Of a stretch of 64,000 nucleotides of DNA, positions 54,905 to 64,000 are shown one piece after another. Location: positions 2,108,001 to 2,172,000 of the forward strand of contig NZ_CP007014.1 of assembly GCF_000452705.1 (NCBI RefSeq), in the 5' to 3' direction. How positions within the stretch are numbered: the stretch's first letter is position 1; each line of letters opens with the position of its first letter. The notes under the pieces were generated by a model. That model saw only the letters and a program-made list of their open reading frames with translations. It was not told where the DNA came from and ran no database searches. Source of the DNA: Pseudomonas syringae CC1557 (GTDB lineage Bacteria > Pseudomonadota > Gammaproteobacteria > Pseudomonadales > Pseudomonadaceae). Made by a program: the position numbers and the translations under genes.

Positions 54905-55099
54905 TCAGGCAGGCAGCTTGGCTGGCGTATACCGGCTGAGCACCTGGCTGATAAAGGTTCTGGCGCCGTCGGTGCCCAGCTCCTTGATCAGCAGATCAAC
55001 GGCAATGATCATCAACTCCTCCGGATTTGAAGGGCTGTGCGAGCAATGGCCTTGAGGCCATTTGGCCTTGATGTCTGCTTCGATAGCGATGGCTGTCAT
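54905..55099 (-). CDS. Hypothetical small protein
   Basis: A 64-residue soluble protein starting MTAIAIEADIKAKWPQGHCS and containing EELMIIAVDLLIKELGTDGA. I do not recognise the family. The start at 55099 is supported by a GGAGA site; the frame is open nine codons more. It converges with the nucleoside hydrolase gene. Confidence 0.6.
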   Translation of the reverse strand: MTAIAIEADIKAKWPQGHCSHSPSNPEELMIIAVDLLIKELGTDGARTFISQVLSRYTPAKLPA

Positions 55100-55403
55100 G
55101 TCTGTCTCCAGTGAACGATCACGCATGACGCTATTGACTTCCCGGTACTCGCGTCACGGTCAGTAAACCATCCTCCAAGGCGTTTGACACTTCTACTTAC
55201 GCATCACGTCGATGAGCGTTTTCAATCACGTCCCCGGATAAATGTTTTGTGACGATTTACCCGCACACCCCAGGCTATCCCAAGGCAGACTCTTGCGCCT
55301 GACAGATCAACAGGTTACAGGCGCTTGTCGTTGCTCATTTGCAACAAACCCGTTTTGACGCGGTCGGACCAGGTCTGGAATATTTATTGGCACAGGAGGG
55401 TGT

Positions 55404-55742
55404 ATGCCCCTGAAGTTCGCAACATTGGGTTTTGTGGTCATGACTTCGCTATTGGCAGGGTGCAGCAGCAATGCTTCCAATTCGAGCGCCGAGGCGGCAC
55501 CTGCCAAAGCCGATGCTCCAGCCAGCAATGCCATTCCCGGTCGCTGCGATGCAGCGCTCGCCCAGTTCGCAATCGGCAAACCGGCCTCCATCGAGCTCTT
55601 GCAGCAAGTGCGCACACGTTCCGGCTCGCAAGACGCACGCATCCTCGGGCCTGACGATATGGTCACGCTTGAATATCGTTCCGAGCGGGTGAACGTCAAC
55701 ACCGACGCCTCCGGCAAAGTCACACGCATCAACTGCGGCTGA
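55404..55742 (+). CDS. Lipoprotein with I78-type peptidase inhibitor domain
   Basis: A 112-residue lipoprotein with lipobox LLAGC (Cys20), an Ala/Ser-rich linker and a C-terminal potato-inhibitor-I-like I78 domain: GRCDAALAQFAIGKP, then SQDARILGPDDMVTLEYRSE, then RVNVNTDASGKVTRINCG. Family members inhibit elastase or subtilisin-like serine proteases and may protect the envelope. ATG 55404 has a GGAGG site. A strong terminator follows. Confidence 0.82.
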   Translation: MPLKFATLGFVVMTSLLAGCSSNASNSSAEAAPAKADAPASNAIPGRCDAALAQFAIGKPASIELLQQVRTRSGSQDARILGPDDMVTLEYRSERVNVNTDASGKVTRINCG

Positions 55743-55766
55743 GGCAGCGCTTTTGCCTCAAGCATA

Positions 55767-55797
55767 AAAAAACCCCGTCAGTGACGGGGTTTTTTTA
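55767..55797. terminator. Bidirectional terminator between the I78 and cold-shock genes
   Basis: A GC-rich stem (55774-55780 with 55784-55790) with loop AGT is flanked by seven A and seven T, giving U-tracts in both directions for the convergent genes. Confidence 0.9.
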
Positions 55798-55808
55798 CAT
55801 CAGGTGAA

Positions 55809-56021
55809 TCAGTCAACCCGAACTTGTTCTGCTTGCATGCCTTTCTGGCCTTTAGCAGCAACAAAAGAAACGGTCTGGCCTTCTTTCAGGCTTTTGAAAC
55901 CGTCGCTCTCGATTGCTTTGAAGTGTACGAACAGGTCGTCACCGCCACCTTGTGGAGTGATAAAGCCGAAGCCTTTTTCATCGTTGAACCATTTTACGGT
56001 GCCGGTTTGGCGATTAGACAT
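55809..56021 (-). CDS. Cold-shock domain protein (CspA/CapA-like)
   Basis: A 70-residue single CSD protein that binds single-stranded nucleic acid: RNP1 KGFGFITP and RNP2 DLFVHFKAI are intact, beginning [18 protein letters not shown]. It may act as an RNA chaperone in cold or stationary phase; the exact paralogue (CapA, CapB, CspD) cannot be assigned. A long leader of at least 80 nt upstream is typical of cold-regulated csp genes. Confidence 0.93.
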   Translation of the reverse strand: MSNRQTGTVKWFNDEKGFGFITPQGGGDDLFVHFKAIESDGFKSLKEGQTVSFVAAKGQKGMQAEQVRVD

Positions 56022-56316
56022 GGTGTATCTCCAGAAACATAATTTTCAGTAACGTGCTGCTCAGGCCAACTGGGCACACCGGCCTATCATAGTCGAAATG
56101 CACAAAAAGACAGCTACTAAGGTGATCTCTTTGAGCAAAGGTAGGCTATATGCAGGGCGTCATACGCTGAAAGTGGCTAAATGATGCCTGGGTCCGGATG
56201 GTTTTCAGTCTGTCAAAAAGACGCTGAAAGCCCCGTTTCATGAGGCTTTCAGGCGATCAAGGGGAAGAGCGGGCCAAGGTTTCAAACGATCGCTTTAGCC
56301 CCTTCAAAAAATTTGA

Positions 56317-56622
56317 TTATTTTGCCTTGGTGCAGTTTTCAGCGACCAGTTTTTGCAGTTTTTGAGTCAATTCCGGGGAAGGCGCGGTGCTGGTGTTGCT
56401 CAGGGATGCGATTTCTTTCTGCGTGAATTTTTCGTTCACTACCCTGGCGCCGCAATCGCAATGAGCCGCAGCGGTTTTAGCATCGAGGTTCTGTTGCTTT
56501 GCGGCAGCGATGCACTCTTGCGTGAACGTGTCCTGTGCAGGTTTGTCCATGGCGGCCTGGGCACCCCAAGGGGCCAGAACGGCGGCGCAGGCGAGGAGGG
56601 CGGACAGACTTAGCGGCTTCAT
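56317..56622 (-). CDS. Small secreted four-cysteine protein, hypothetical
   Basis: A 101-residue protein with a signal peptide (cleavage after GAQA, residue 23) and four Cys in the mature part (37, 55, 57, 97), suggesting two disulfides in the periplasm. It contains HCDCGARVVNEKFTQKEIA. I do not know its function. A GGAG site precedes ATG 56622. Confidence 0.65.
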   Translation of the reverse strand: MKPLSLSALLACAAVLAPWGAQAAMDKPAQDTFTQECIAAAKQQNLDAKTAAAHCDCGARVVNEKFTQKEIASLSNTSTAPSPELTQKLQKLVAENCTKAK

Positions 56623-56980
56623 GGTGTTCTCCTTTTGCTGACTTTTTCTGAAAAAAAACGTACAGGGTCTTGACTGGTTCAGACGTCTACAAGGCCTGCC
56701 AGTTCAGATGGCGTGTTATTTGGCGTGTTTTGCGTAGATGTGCGTCCGGTGGCGACTCAGCTGTGCTAGGATGCGCGTCCTGTTATTTTCAAGTGTCCCC
56801 GTGGCTGATGGCTTTTGGTGCGACGCAGGCAGATTTTCGTACACTCCAGTCATCTGGTTCGGTTCAAGGTTGGCCGTCAGGCTCCTGCCACTGTGAGGCA
56901 GGCATACCACCGGATCACGTACTGGCTCATCCCAACCCACGTGACCTTTGGTAGGGGTCACCACTAGGAGAGGAGGCGCC
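56623..56980 (+). promoter_or_regulatory. thrS leader with two anticodon-arm-like hairpins
   Basis: A 358-nt region before thrS. An extended -10 TGCTAGGAT (56764-56772) may start the transcript. Hairpin A: 6-bp stem (56884-56889/56897-56902) with 7-nt loop ACTGTGA; hairpin B: 7-bp stem (56941-56947/56955-56961, one G.U) with 7-nt loop TTGGTAG. At the anticodon positions the loops show UGU and GGU, both Thr anticodons. A 38-nt linker joins them, and B ends just before the AGGAGAGGAGG ribosome-binding site. This matches the domain plan of the E. coli thrS operator. Confidence 0.7.
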
Positions 56981-58903
56981 ATGCCAACTATTACTCTTCC
57001 CGACGGCAGTCAACGTTCATTCGATCAGGCGGTTTCCGTAGCCGATGTCGCGCTTTCAATCGGTGCCGGTCTGGCCAAGGCCACCGTTGCCGGTAAAGTC
57101 AACGGCAAGCTTGTCGACGCCTGCGACCTGATCGAAAACGATGCCAGCCTGCAGATCATCACCCCCAAGGATCAGGAAGGACTGGAAATCATCCGTCACT
57201 CTTGCGCTCACCTGGTAGGGCACGCGGTCAAGCAGTTGTATCCGACTGCCAAAATGGTCATCGGCCCGGTGATCGACGACGGCTTCTATTACGATATCGC
57301 CTACGAGCGCCCGTTCACGCCTGACGACATGGCGGCGATCGAGCAGCGCATGCAGCAGCTGATCGAAAAAGATTACGACGTCATCAAGAAAGTCACCCCG
57401 CGCGCTGAAGTGATCGAGGTGTTTACCGCCCGTCACGAAGACTACAAGCTGCGCCTGGTCGAAGACATGCCGAACGAGCAGGCCATGGGCCTGTACTATC
57501 ACGAAGAATATGTCGACATGTGCCGCGGCCCGCACGTGCCGAACACCCGCTTTCTGAAGTCCTTCAAGCTGACCAAGCTGTCCGGCGCGTACTGGCGCGG
57601 CGATGCCAAGAACGAGCAGTTGCAGCGTGTTTATGGCACCGCCTGGGCAGACAAGAAACAACTGGCTGCCTATATCCAGCGGATCGAAGAAGCCGAAAAA
57701 CGCGACCACCGCAAGATTGGCAAGCGTCTCGGCCTGTTCCATACCCAGGAAGAAGCGCCGGGCATGGTGTTCTGGCACCCTCAGGGCTGGACCCTGTATC
57801 AGGTGCTTGAGCAGTACATGCGCAAAGTGCAGCGTGAAAACGGCTACCTTGAGATCAAGACACCGCAAGTGGTCGATCGCTCGCTCTGGGAGAAATCCGG
57901 GCACTGGGCCAACTACGCCGAAAACATGTTTACCACGCAGTCCGAGAGCCGCGACTACGCCATCAAGCCGATGAACTGCCCGTGCCACGTGCAGGTGTTC
58001 AATCAGGGCCTGAAGAGCTACCGCGAGCTGCCGATGCGTCTGGCCGAGTTCGGTGCCTGCCATCGTAACGAGCCGTCGGGTGCGTTGCATGGCATCATGC
58101 GCGTGCGCGGTTTCACGCAGGATGACGCACATATCTTCTGCACCGAAGATCAGATGCAGGCAGAGTCCGCCGCATTCATCAAGCTGACGCTGGATGTCTA
58201 CGCCGACTTCGGTTTCAAGGATATCGAACTCAAACTGTCCACTCGCCCCGAAAAGCGTGTAGGCTCCGACGAGCTTTGGGATCGTGCCGAATCGGCGCTG
58301 GCCGCCGCACTCGACAGCGCAGGTCTGCCTTATGATCTGCAGCCGGGTGAAGGCGCGTTCTACGGTCCGAAAATCGAGTTTTCCCTCAAGGACTGTCTCG
58401 GCCGGGTATGGCAGTGCGGCACCTTGCAGCTGGACTTCAATCTGCCGATCCGCTTGAGTGCCGAGTACGTTTCGGAAGACAACAGTCGCAAGAATCCGGT
58501 CATGTTGCACCGAGCGATTCTTGGATCCTTCGAGCGTTTCATCGGCATTCTGATCGAGCATTACGAAGGCGCATTTCCAGCCTGGCTGGCGCCGACTCAG
58601 GCAGTGATCATGAATATCACTGACAAACAGGCCGATTTTGCGCTTGAAGTGGAAAAAACTCTGGCTGAAAGCGGGTTTCGTGCCAAGTCCGACTTGAGAA
58701 ATGAAAAGATCGGCTTTAAAATCCGTGAGCATACTTTGCTCAAGGTTCCTTATCTCCTCGTGATTGGAGATCGGGAAGTTGAAATGCAAACTGTCGCTGT
58801 GCGTACACGTGAAGGCGCTGACCTTGGCTCGATGCCGGTCGCCCAGTTCGCTGAATTCCTCGCACAAGCGGTTTCCCGGCGTGGTCGCCAAGATACGGAG
58901 TAA
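56981..58903 (+). CDS. thrS: Threonyl-tRNA synthetase
   Basis: A 640-residue class II synthetase with the N-terminal TGS (1-61) and editing (tRNA_SAD) domains, the latter with [11 protein letters not shown]. The catalytic core has [26 protein letters not shown] and [10 protein letters not shown], and the C-terminal anticodon-binding domain completes it. ATG 56981 has a long purine-rich ribosome-binding site (GGAGAGGAGG). Regulation by binding of the enzyme to its own leader is likely (see the leader entry). The stop codon touches the infC start. Confidence 0.98.
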   Translation: MPTITLPDGSQRSFDQAVSVADVALSIGAGLAKATVAGKVNGKLVDACDLIENDASLQIITPKDQEGLEIIRHSCAHLVGHAVKQLYPTAKMVIGPVIDDGFYYDIAYERPFTPDDMAAIEQRMQQLIEKDYDVIKKVTPRAEVIEVFTARHEDYKLRLVEDMPNEQAMGLYYHEEYVDMCRGPHVPNTRFLKSFKLTKLSGAYWRGDAKNEQLQRVYGTAWADKKQLAAYIQRIEEAEKRDHRKIGKRLGLFHTQEEAPGMVFWHPQGWTLYQVLEQYMRKVQRENGYLEIKTPQVVDRSLWEKSGHWANYAENMFTTQSESRDYAIKPMNCPCHVQVFNQGLKSYRELPMRLAEFGACHRNEPSGALHGIMRVRGFTQDDAHIFCTEDQMQAESAAFIKLTLDVYADFGFKDIELKLSTRPEKRVGSDELWDRAESALAAALDSAGLPYDLQPGEGAFYGPKIEFSLKDCLGRVWQCGTLQLDFNLPIRLSAEYVSEDNSRKNPVMLHRAILGSFERFIGILIEHYEGAFPAWLAPTQAVIMNITDKQADFALEVEKTLAESGFRAKSDLRNEKIGFKIREHTLLKVPYLLVIGDREVEMQTVAVRTREGADLGSMPVAQFAEFLAQAVSRRGRQDTE

Positions 58904-58905
58904 TT

Positions 58906-59454
58906 ATTATTAAGCGTGAAATGAGACAAGATAAACGAGCTGCACCCAAGGCCCCGATCAATGAGAATATCTCGGCCCGCGAGGTTCGTTTAATTGGCGC
59001 TGACGGCGAGCAGATTGGCATCGTCTCGATTGATGAAGCGCTTCGTATAGCCGAAGAGGCCAAGCTGGATCTGGTAGAGATTTCTGCCGACGCAGTCCCT
59101 CCGGTCTGCCGTGTGATGGACTACGGCAAGTCGATCTTCGAAAAGAAGAAACAGGTTGCTGCAGCGAAGAAAAACCAGAAGCAGATCCAGGTTAAAGAAA
59201 TCAAGTTTCGTCCAGGGACGGAGGAAGGGGATTACCAGGTAAAACTACGCAACCTGGTACGTTTCCTGAGTGACGGGGACAGGGCCAAGGTATCCTTGAG
59301 ATTCCGCGGTCGTGAGATGGCCCACCAGGAGCTGGGTATGGAATTGTTGAAGCGGGTTGAAGGTGACCTTCTTGAATACGGTTCCGTCGAACAGCATCCT
59401 AAGATGGAAGGACGCCAGCTGATCATGGTCATCGCCCCGAAAAAGAAGAAATAA
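58906..59454 (+). CDS. infC: Translation initiation factor IF-3, non-AUG start
   Basis: About 182 residues; the N- and C-domains are joined by the Lys-rich linker [21 protein letters not shown]-3 proofreads start codons. The first ATG (58921) would drop conserved residues KRE; upstream in frame are three ATT codons (58903, 58906, 58909). GGAG at 58897-58900 leaves 2, 5 or 8 nt to them, so the second or third is likely. An AUU start is the known basis of IF-3 autoregulation in E. coli. The gene follows thrS without a gap. Confidence 0.93.
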   Translation: MIKREMRQDKRAAPKAPINENISAREVRLIGADGEQIGIVSIDEALRIAEEAKLDLVEISADAVPPVCRVMDYGKSIFEKKKQVAAAKKNQKQIQVKEIKFRPGTEEGDYQVKLRNLVRFLSDGDRAKVSLRFRGREMAHQELGMELLKRVEGDLLEYGSVEQHPKMEGRQLIMVIAPKKKK

Positions 59455-59514
59455 CCACCAGGGCACGGCAGGCCTTGCGGTTATATTTATCAACTGAATG
59501 CGGAGTATCCGAAC

Positions 59515-59709
59515 ATGCCAAAGATGAAGACTAAAAGTGGTGCAGCTAAGCGGTTTTTGAAAACTGCTAACGGCATCAAGCACAAACACGCTTTCAAGAG
59601 CCACATCCTGACCAAAATGTCGACAAAGCGTAAGCGTCAACTGCGCGGTAGCAGCTTGCTGCATCCGTCTGACGTGGCAAAAGTCGAGCGCATGCTGCGC
59701 CTTCGTTAA
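59515..59709 (+). CDS. rpmI: 50S ribosomal protein L35
   Basis: A 64-residue basic ribosomal protein: [20 protein letters not shown] at the start and [18 protein letters not shown] at the end. It is encoded between infC and rplT as in most bacteria. ATG 59515 has a GGAG site. In E. coli rpmI and rplT are repressed by L20 binding upstream; the 60-nt leader here was not resolved for that structure. Confidence 0.97.
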   Translation: MPKMKTKSGAAKRFLKTANGIKHKHAFKSHILTKMSTKRKRQLRGSSLLHPSDVAKVERMLRLR

Positions 59710-59738
59710 TTTTGATCAAGATATAGAGGAAGTAACTC

Positions 59739-60095
59739 ATGGCTCGTGTAAAGCGTGGCGTCATTGCCCGTAAGCGTCACAAAAAAATTCTGAAACTTGC
59801 AAAAGGCTACTACGGCGCGCGTTCACGCGTATTCCGTGTTGCCAAGCAAGCGGTAATCAAGGCAGGCCAATACGCCTACCGTGACCGTCGTCAGAAAAAA
59901 CGTCAGTTCCGCGCTCTGTGGATCGCTCGTATCAACGCTGGTGCTCGTGTTAACGGTCTGTCCTACAGCCGTTTCATTGCTGGCCTGAAAAAAGCGTCCA
60001 TCGAGATCGACCGTAAGGTTCTGGCTGATCTGGCAGTGAACGAAAAAGCGGCGTTTGCTGCGATTGTCGAGAAAGCTAAAGCCACTTTGGCCTAA
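59739..60095 (+). CDS. rplT: 50S ribosomal protein L20
   Basis: A 118-residue early 50S assembly protein: [20 protein letters not shown] and [17 protein letters not shown] are invariant features. It binds 23S rRNA and, in E. coli, represses rpmI-rplT translation. AGAGGAAG precedes ATG 59739. Two hairpins follow before pheS. Confidence 0.98.
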
Positions 60096-60108
60096 GTCCC
60101 CGACAATC

Positions 60109-60134
60109 ACCGGCTCCGGTTTTCCGGGGTCGGT
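60109..60134 (+). terminator. Hairpin 1 between rplT and pheS
   Basis: An 11-bp stem with two G.U pairs (60109-60119 with 60124-60134) and a TTTT loop, 13 nt after the rplT stop. No T-tract follows. It may act with hairpin 2. Confidence 0.5.
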
Positions 60135-60146
60135 GTTAAACGTCAT

Positions 60147-61216
<1,070 letters not shown>

Positions 61217-61244
61217 GTCGTAACGAACCTTTCAGGAGAGCAGG

Positions 61245-63623
61245 ATGAAATTCAGTGAACAATGGCTGCGCGGCTGGGTAAGCCCGCAGGTTTCCCGCGA
61301 CGAGCTGGTTGCTCGTCTGTCGATGGCCGGTCTTGAGGTTGACAGCGTGACGCTGGCCGCCGGCGTTTTCACCGGAGTCGTGGTGGGCGAGGTGCTGAGC
61401 ACCGAGCAGCACCCTGATGCCGACAAGCTTCGCGTGTGCCAGGTCAGCAACGGCAGCGAAACCTTTCAGGTCGTGTGCGGCGCGCCAAACGTGCGCCCCG
61501 GTCTGAAAATTCCGTTCGCCATGATCGGCGCCGAGTTGCCTGGCGACTTCAAGATCAAGAAAGCCAAGCTGCGCGGCGTAGAGTCCAACGGCATGCTGTG
61601 TTCCGCTGCCGAGTTGCAGGCGGGTGAAGGCAACGATGGCCTGATGGAGCTGGCCGCCGATGCGCCGGTTGGTCAGGACATTCGTGTCTATCTGGGCCTG
61701 GATGACGCCAGCATTGAAGTCGACCTGACCCCCAACCGTGGCGATTGCCTGTCGGTGGCCGGTCTGGCACGTGAAGTCGGCGCGCTGTATGCCGCCGAAG
61801 TCACACGCCCGCAGGTTGCAGCGGTCAGCGCCGTACACGACGAAGTGCGTCCGGTTGAAGTACTGGCCCCCGCAGCGTGCCCGCGTTATCTGGGTCGCGT
61901 GATTCGCAACGTCGACCTGTCGCGTCCAACCCCGTTGTGGATGGTCGAGCGTCTGCGTCGCTCTGACGTGCGCAGCATCGATGCCGCCGTCGACATCACT
62001 AACTACGTAATGCTGGAGCTGGGTCAGCCTCTGCATGCATTCGATCTGGCCGAAATAAACGGCGGGATACGGGTGCGTATGGCCGAGGAGGGCGAGAAGC
62101 TCGTCCTGCTCGACGGTCAGGAAGTCAGCCTGCGTGCCGACACACTGGTCATTGCCGACCACCAGCGCGCGCTGGCCATCGCTGGCATCATGGGCGGCGA
62201 ACACAGCGGCGTAACCGCCGGGACCCGCGATATCTTCCTGGAGAGCGCGTTCTTCGACACCATCTCGGTGGCCGGCAAGGCGCGTTCCTACGGCCTGCAC
62301 ACCGATGCCTCGCACCGTTACGAGCGTGGCGTCGACTGGCAGCTGGCCCGTGAAGCCATGGAACGGGCCACTGGCCTGTTGCTGGAAATCACCGGTGGCG
62401 AAGCCGGTCCGGTGATTGAAGTGGTCAGCGAACAGCACCTTCCTTCGATTGCCCCGGTGACCCTACGCGCCAGCCGCGTCGAGCAAATGCTCGGTCTGGT
62501 CATCGAAAACGCTGAAATCGAGCGTCTGCTCACCGGTCTCGGCTTGACAGTCTCTGCCGAAACAGACGGCCAATGGCGCGTTGAAGTGCCAAGCCATCGT
62601 TTCGATATCAGCCTTGAAGTCGATCTGATCGAAGAACTGGCGCGTCTGTACGGCTACAACCGCCTGCCGGTTCGTTACCCGCAAGCGCGTCTGGCTCCAC
62701 AGGCCAAGGCCGAAGCCAAAAGCGATCTGCCAGAGTTGCGCCGCCTACTGGTTGCGCGTGGTTATCAGGAAGCGATCACCTACAGCTTCATCGATCCGAA
62801 GTGGTTCGAACTGTTCACGCCGGGCGCCAAACCTCTGCTGCTGGCCAATCCGATCTCCAATGACATGGCCGCCATGCGCGCCTCGTTGTGGCCTGGCCTG
62901 GTCAAAGCCTTGCAGCACAACCTCAATCGTCAGCAGGATCGCGTGCGCATGTTCGAAAGTGGCCTGCGCTTTGTCGGTCAGCTGGATGGCTTGAAGCAAG
63001 AGCCGATGCTGGCTGGCGTAGTGTGCGGCAGCCGCCTGCCGGAAGGCTGGGCGCAAGGTCGCGACGTGGTCGATTTCTTCGACGTCAAAGCCGATGTCGA
63101 AGCGGTTCTGGGGTTTGCCGGTGCGCTGGGTGAATTCACCTTTACGCCGGGTCAGCATCCGGCCTTGCATCCTGGCCAGACCGCTCGCATCGAGCGCGAT
63201 GGTCGTGAAGTTGGTTTTCTGGGTGCCATCCATCCTGAATTGTCGAAAACCCTGGGTCTGGATCGTCCAGTGTTCGTGTTCGAACTGGTTCTGGGTGAAG
63301 TCGCCAAAGGCAGCCTGCCGAAATTCCACGAGCTATCACGCTTCCCTGAAGTGCGCCGTGACCTGGCACTGCTGGCTGATCGCGATGTTTCTGCCAGTGC
63401 AGTTCTGGACGTAATTCGTGAAAATGCAGGCGAGTGGCTCACAGACCTCAGGTTATTTGATGTTTACCAGGGTAAAGGCATTGATCCACATAGAAAAAGC
63501 CTTGCAGTCGGCTTGACCTGGCAGCATCCATCGCGCACTCTTAATGACGATGAGGTAAACGCAACGACACTTGCTATCCTCACCTCGCTTGAGGAGAGGT
63601 TAAACGCCACGTTAAGGAAGTAG
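61245..63623 (+). CDS. pheT: Phenylalanyl-tRNA synthetase beta subunit
   Basis: The 792-residue subunit carrying tRNA binding and editing. The N-terminal OB-fold domain reads GEVLSTEQHPDADKLRVCQV, followed by B3/B4 editing, B5 and a C-terminal anticodon-binding (FDX-ACB) domain. AGGAG precedes ATG 61245, 28 nt after pheS. ihfA begins 3 nt after its stop. Confidence 0.98.
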   Translation: MKFSEQWLRGWVSPQVSRDELVARLSMAGLEVDSVTLAAGVFTGVVVGEVLSTEQHPDADKLRVCQVSNGSETFQVVCGAPNVRPGLKIPFAMIGAELPGDFKIKKAKLRGVESNGMLCSAAELQAGEGNDGLMELAADAPVGQDIRVYLGLDDASIEVDLTPNRGDCLSVAGLAREVGALYAAEVTRPQVAAVSAVHDEVRPVEVLAPAACPRYLGRVIRNVDLSRPTPLWMVERLRRSDVRSIDAAVDITNYVMLELGQPLHAFDLAEINGGIRVRMAEEGEKLVLLDGQEVSLRADTLVIADHQRALAIAGIMGGEHSGVTAGTRDIFLESAFFDTISVAGKARSYGLHTDASHRYERGVDWQLAREAMERATGLLLEITGGEAGPVIEVVSEQHLPSIAPVTLRASRVEQMLGLVIENAEIERLLTGLGLTVSAETDGQWRVEVPSHRFDISLEVDLIEELARLYGYNRLPVRYPQARLAPQAKAEAKSDLPELRRLLVARGYQEAITYSFIDPKWFELFTPGAKPLLLANPISNDMAAMRASLWPGLVKALQHNLNRQQDRVRMFESGLRFVGQLDGLKQEPMLAGVVCGSRLPEGWAQGRDVVDFFDVKADVEAVLGFAGALGEFTFTPGQHPALHPGQTARIERDGREVGFLGAIHPELSKTLGLDRPVFVFELVLGEVAKGSLPKFHELSRFPEVRRDLALLADRDVSASAVLDVIRENAGEWLTDLRLFDVYQGKGIDPHRKSLAVGLTWQHPSRTLNDDEVNATTLAILTSLEERLNATLRK

Positions 63624-63626
63624 CGT

Positions 63627-63929
63627 ATGGGGGCTCTGACGAAAGCTGAGATGGCCGAACGTCTGTACGAAGAGCTGGGCCTGAATAAACGGGAAGCCAA
63701 GGAACTGGTTGAACTGTTTTTTGAGGAAATCAGGCACGCTCTGGAAGATAACGAGCAGGTGAAGTTGTCAGGTTTTGGCAACTTTGACCTGCGAGACAAG
63801 CGCCAACGGCCTGGGAGAAATCCCAAGACCGGTGAAGAAATTCCAATCACGGCGCGCCGTGTTGTCACCTTTCGTCCAGGGCAGAAGTTGAAGGCCCGAG
63901 TTGAGGCATATGCTGGAACCAAGTCATAA
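63627..63929 (+). CDS. ihfA: Integration host factor alpha subunit
   Basis: A 100-residue DNA-bending protein of the HU/IHF family: [20 protein letters not shown], the DNA-arm motif [20 protein letters not shown] and a basic C-terminus. It pairs with IhfB. It is the last gene of the thrS-to-ihfA cluster, as in E. coli, and overlaps the next gene by 20 nt. Confidence 0.98.
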   Translation: MGALTKAEMAERLYEELGLNKREAKELVELFFEEIRHALEDNEQVKLSGFGNFDLRDKRQRPGRNPKTGEEIPITARRVVTFRPGQKLKARVEAYAGTKS

Positions 63930-64000
63930 CGACGAGCTACCGCCGATCCCTGGCAAACGCTACTTCACCATCGGTGAGGTCAGCGAGCTCTGCGCGGTAA
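63910..64000 (+). CDS. MerR-family regulator, 3' end outside window
   Basis: Thirty codons are visible: [20 protein letters not shown] then [10 protein letters not shown], the start of a MerR-type winged helix. The ATG at 63910 lies inside the ihfA coding region, overlapping by 20 nt in another frame. A MerR-like gene after ihfA is usual in pseudomonads. The effector domain is not visible. Confidence 0.8.
   Translation, partial: MLEPSHNDELPPIPGKRYFTIGEVSELCAV

Noticed and set aside
57056..58891. 611-codon open frame antisense to thrS
   Set aside because: Shadow of thrS; composition and lack of motifs argue against coding.

Overview
The window looks like chromosome of a plant-associated fluorescent pseudomonad, most likely of the Pseudomonas syringae group. 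The basis is gene content and order (pyrD-rmf-rlmL; mobA/moaB-moeA; thrS-infC-rpmI-rplT-pheS-pheT-ihfA), several Pseudomonas-restricted small families, and a DpkA-type reductase of the length I recall for the P. syringae pv. tomato enzyme. No rRNA, tRNA, insertion sequence, prophage or CRISPR array was found. Identifications come from reading motifs and family hallmarks; no database search was run.

Layout. 0-10 kb: end of a NasS-like nitrate sensor, pyrD, rmf, the fused 23S rRNA methyltransferase rlmL(K), a CHASE-PAS-PAS-GGDEF diguanylate cyclase, dacB and yggL. 10-15 kb: a BvgS/EvgS-type hybrid kinase, a LuxR-type response regulator and a receiver-only protein, resembling a Roc locus. 15-19.6 kb: dgt, a yqjD-yqjE-yqjK-type membrane cluster, an acyltransferase and a small glutaredoxin-like protein. 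19.6-34.1 kb: a catabolic island for hydroaromatic and aromatic plant compounds: pcaQ, pcaHG, pcaK, pcaB, pcaC, an OprD-family porin, an EamA transporter, an MFS transporter, the dehydroshikimate dehydratase quiC, a TetR regulator and an AroE-like dehydrogenase. It carries a PcaQ operator and two near-identical PcaR-like boxes, and is interrupted by a two-copy hairpin-rich repeat. 34-43 kb: a pseudouridine synthase, molybdopterin genes, a glycosyltransferase, a KefC-like antiporter, a Fur-like winged-helix protein and an orphan FecR.

43-47.6 kb: dpkA, a small gene under a LexA box, a ParD-like protein translationally coupled to a second methionine aminopeptidase behind three 11-bp tandem repeats, a 75-nt three-way-junction element, periplasmic endonuclease I and small Pseudomonas proteins. 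47.6-55 kb: a complete ribose system (rbsBACRKD) with a perfect LacI-family operator and a periplasmic nucleoside hydrolase that could supply ribose. 55-57 kb: small envelope proteins and a cold-shock protein. 57-64 kb: the translation operon thrS-infC-rpmI-rplT-pheST-ihfA, with a thrS leader holding two tRNA-Thr anticodon-arm mimics, a non-AUG infC start and a terminator-like hairpin pair before pheS; a MerR-type gene runs off the end.

Most of the window is ordinary core genome. The most interesting signals are the ParD-like/MetAP cassette with its repeats and neighbouring SOS box, the thrS operator mimics, the unexplained RNA-like elements at 45986-46060 and 47591-47749, and the shared regulatory boxes of the pca/qui island, where pcaD is missing from the expected place.
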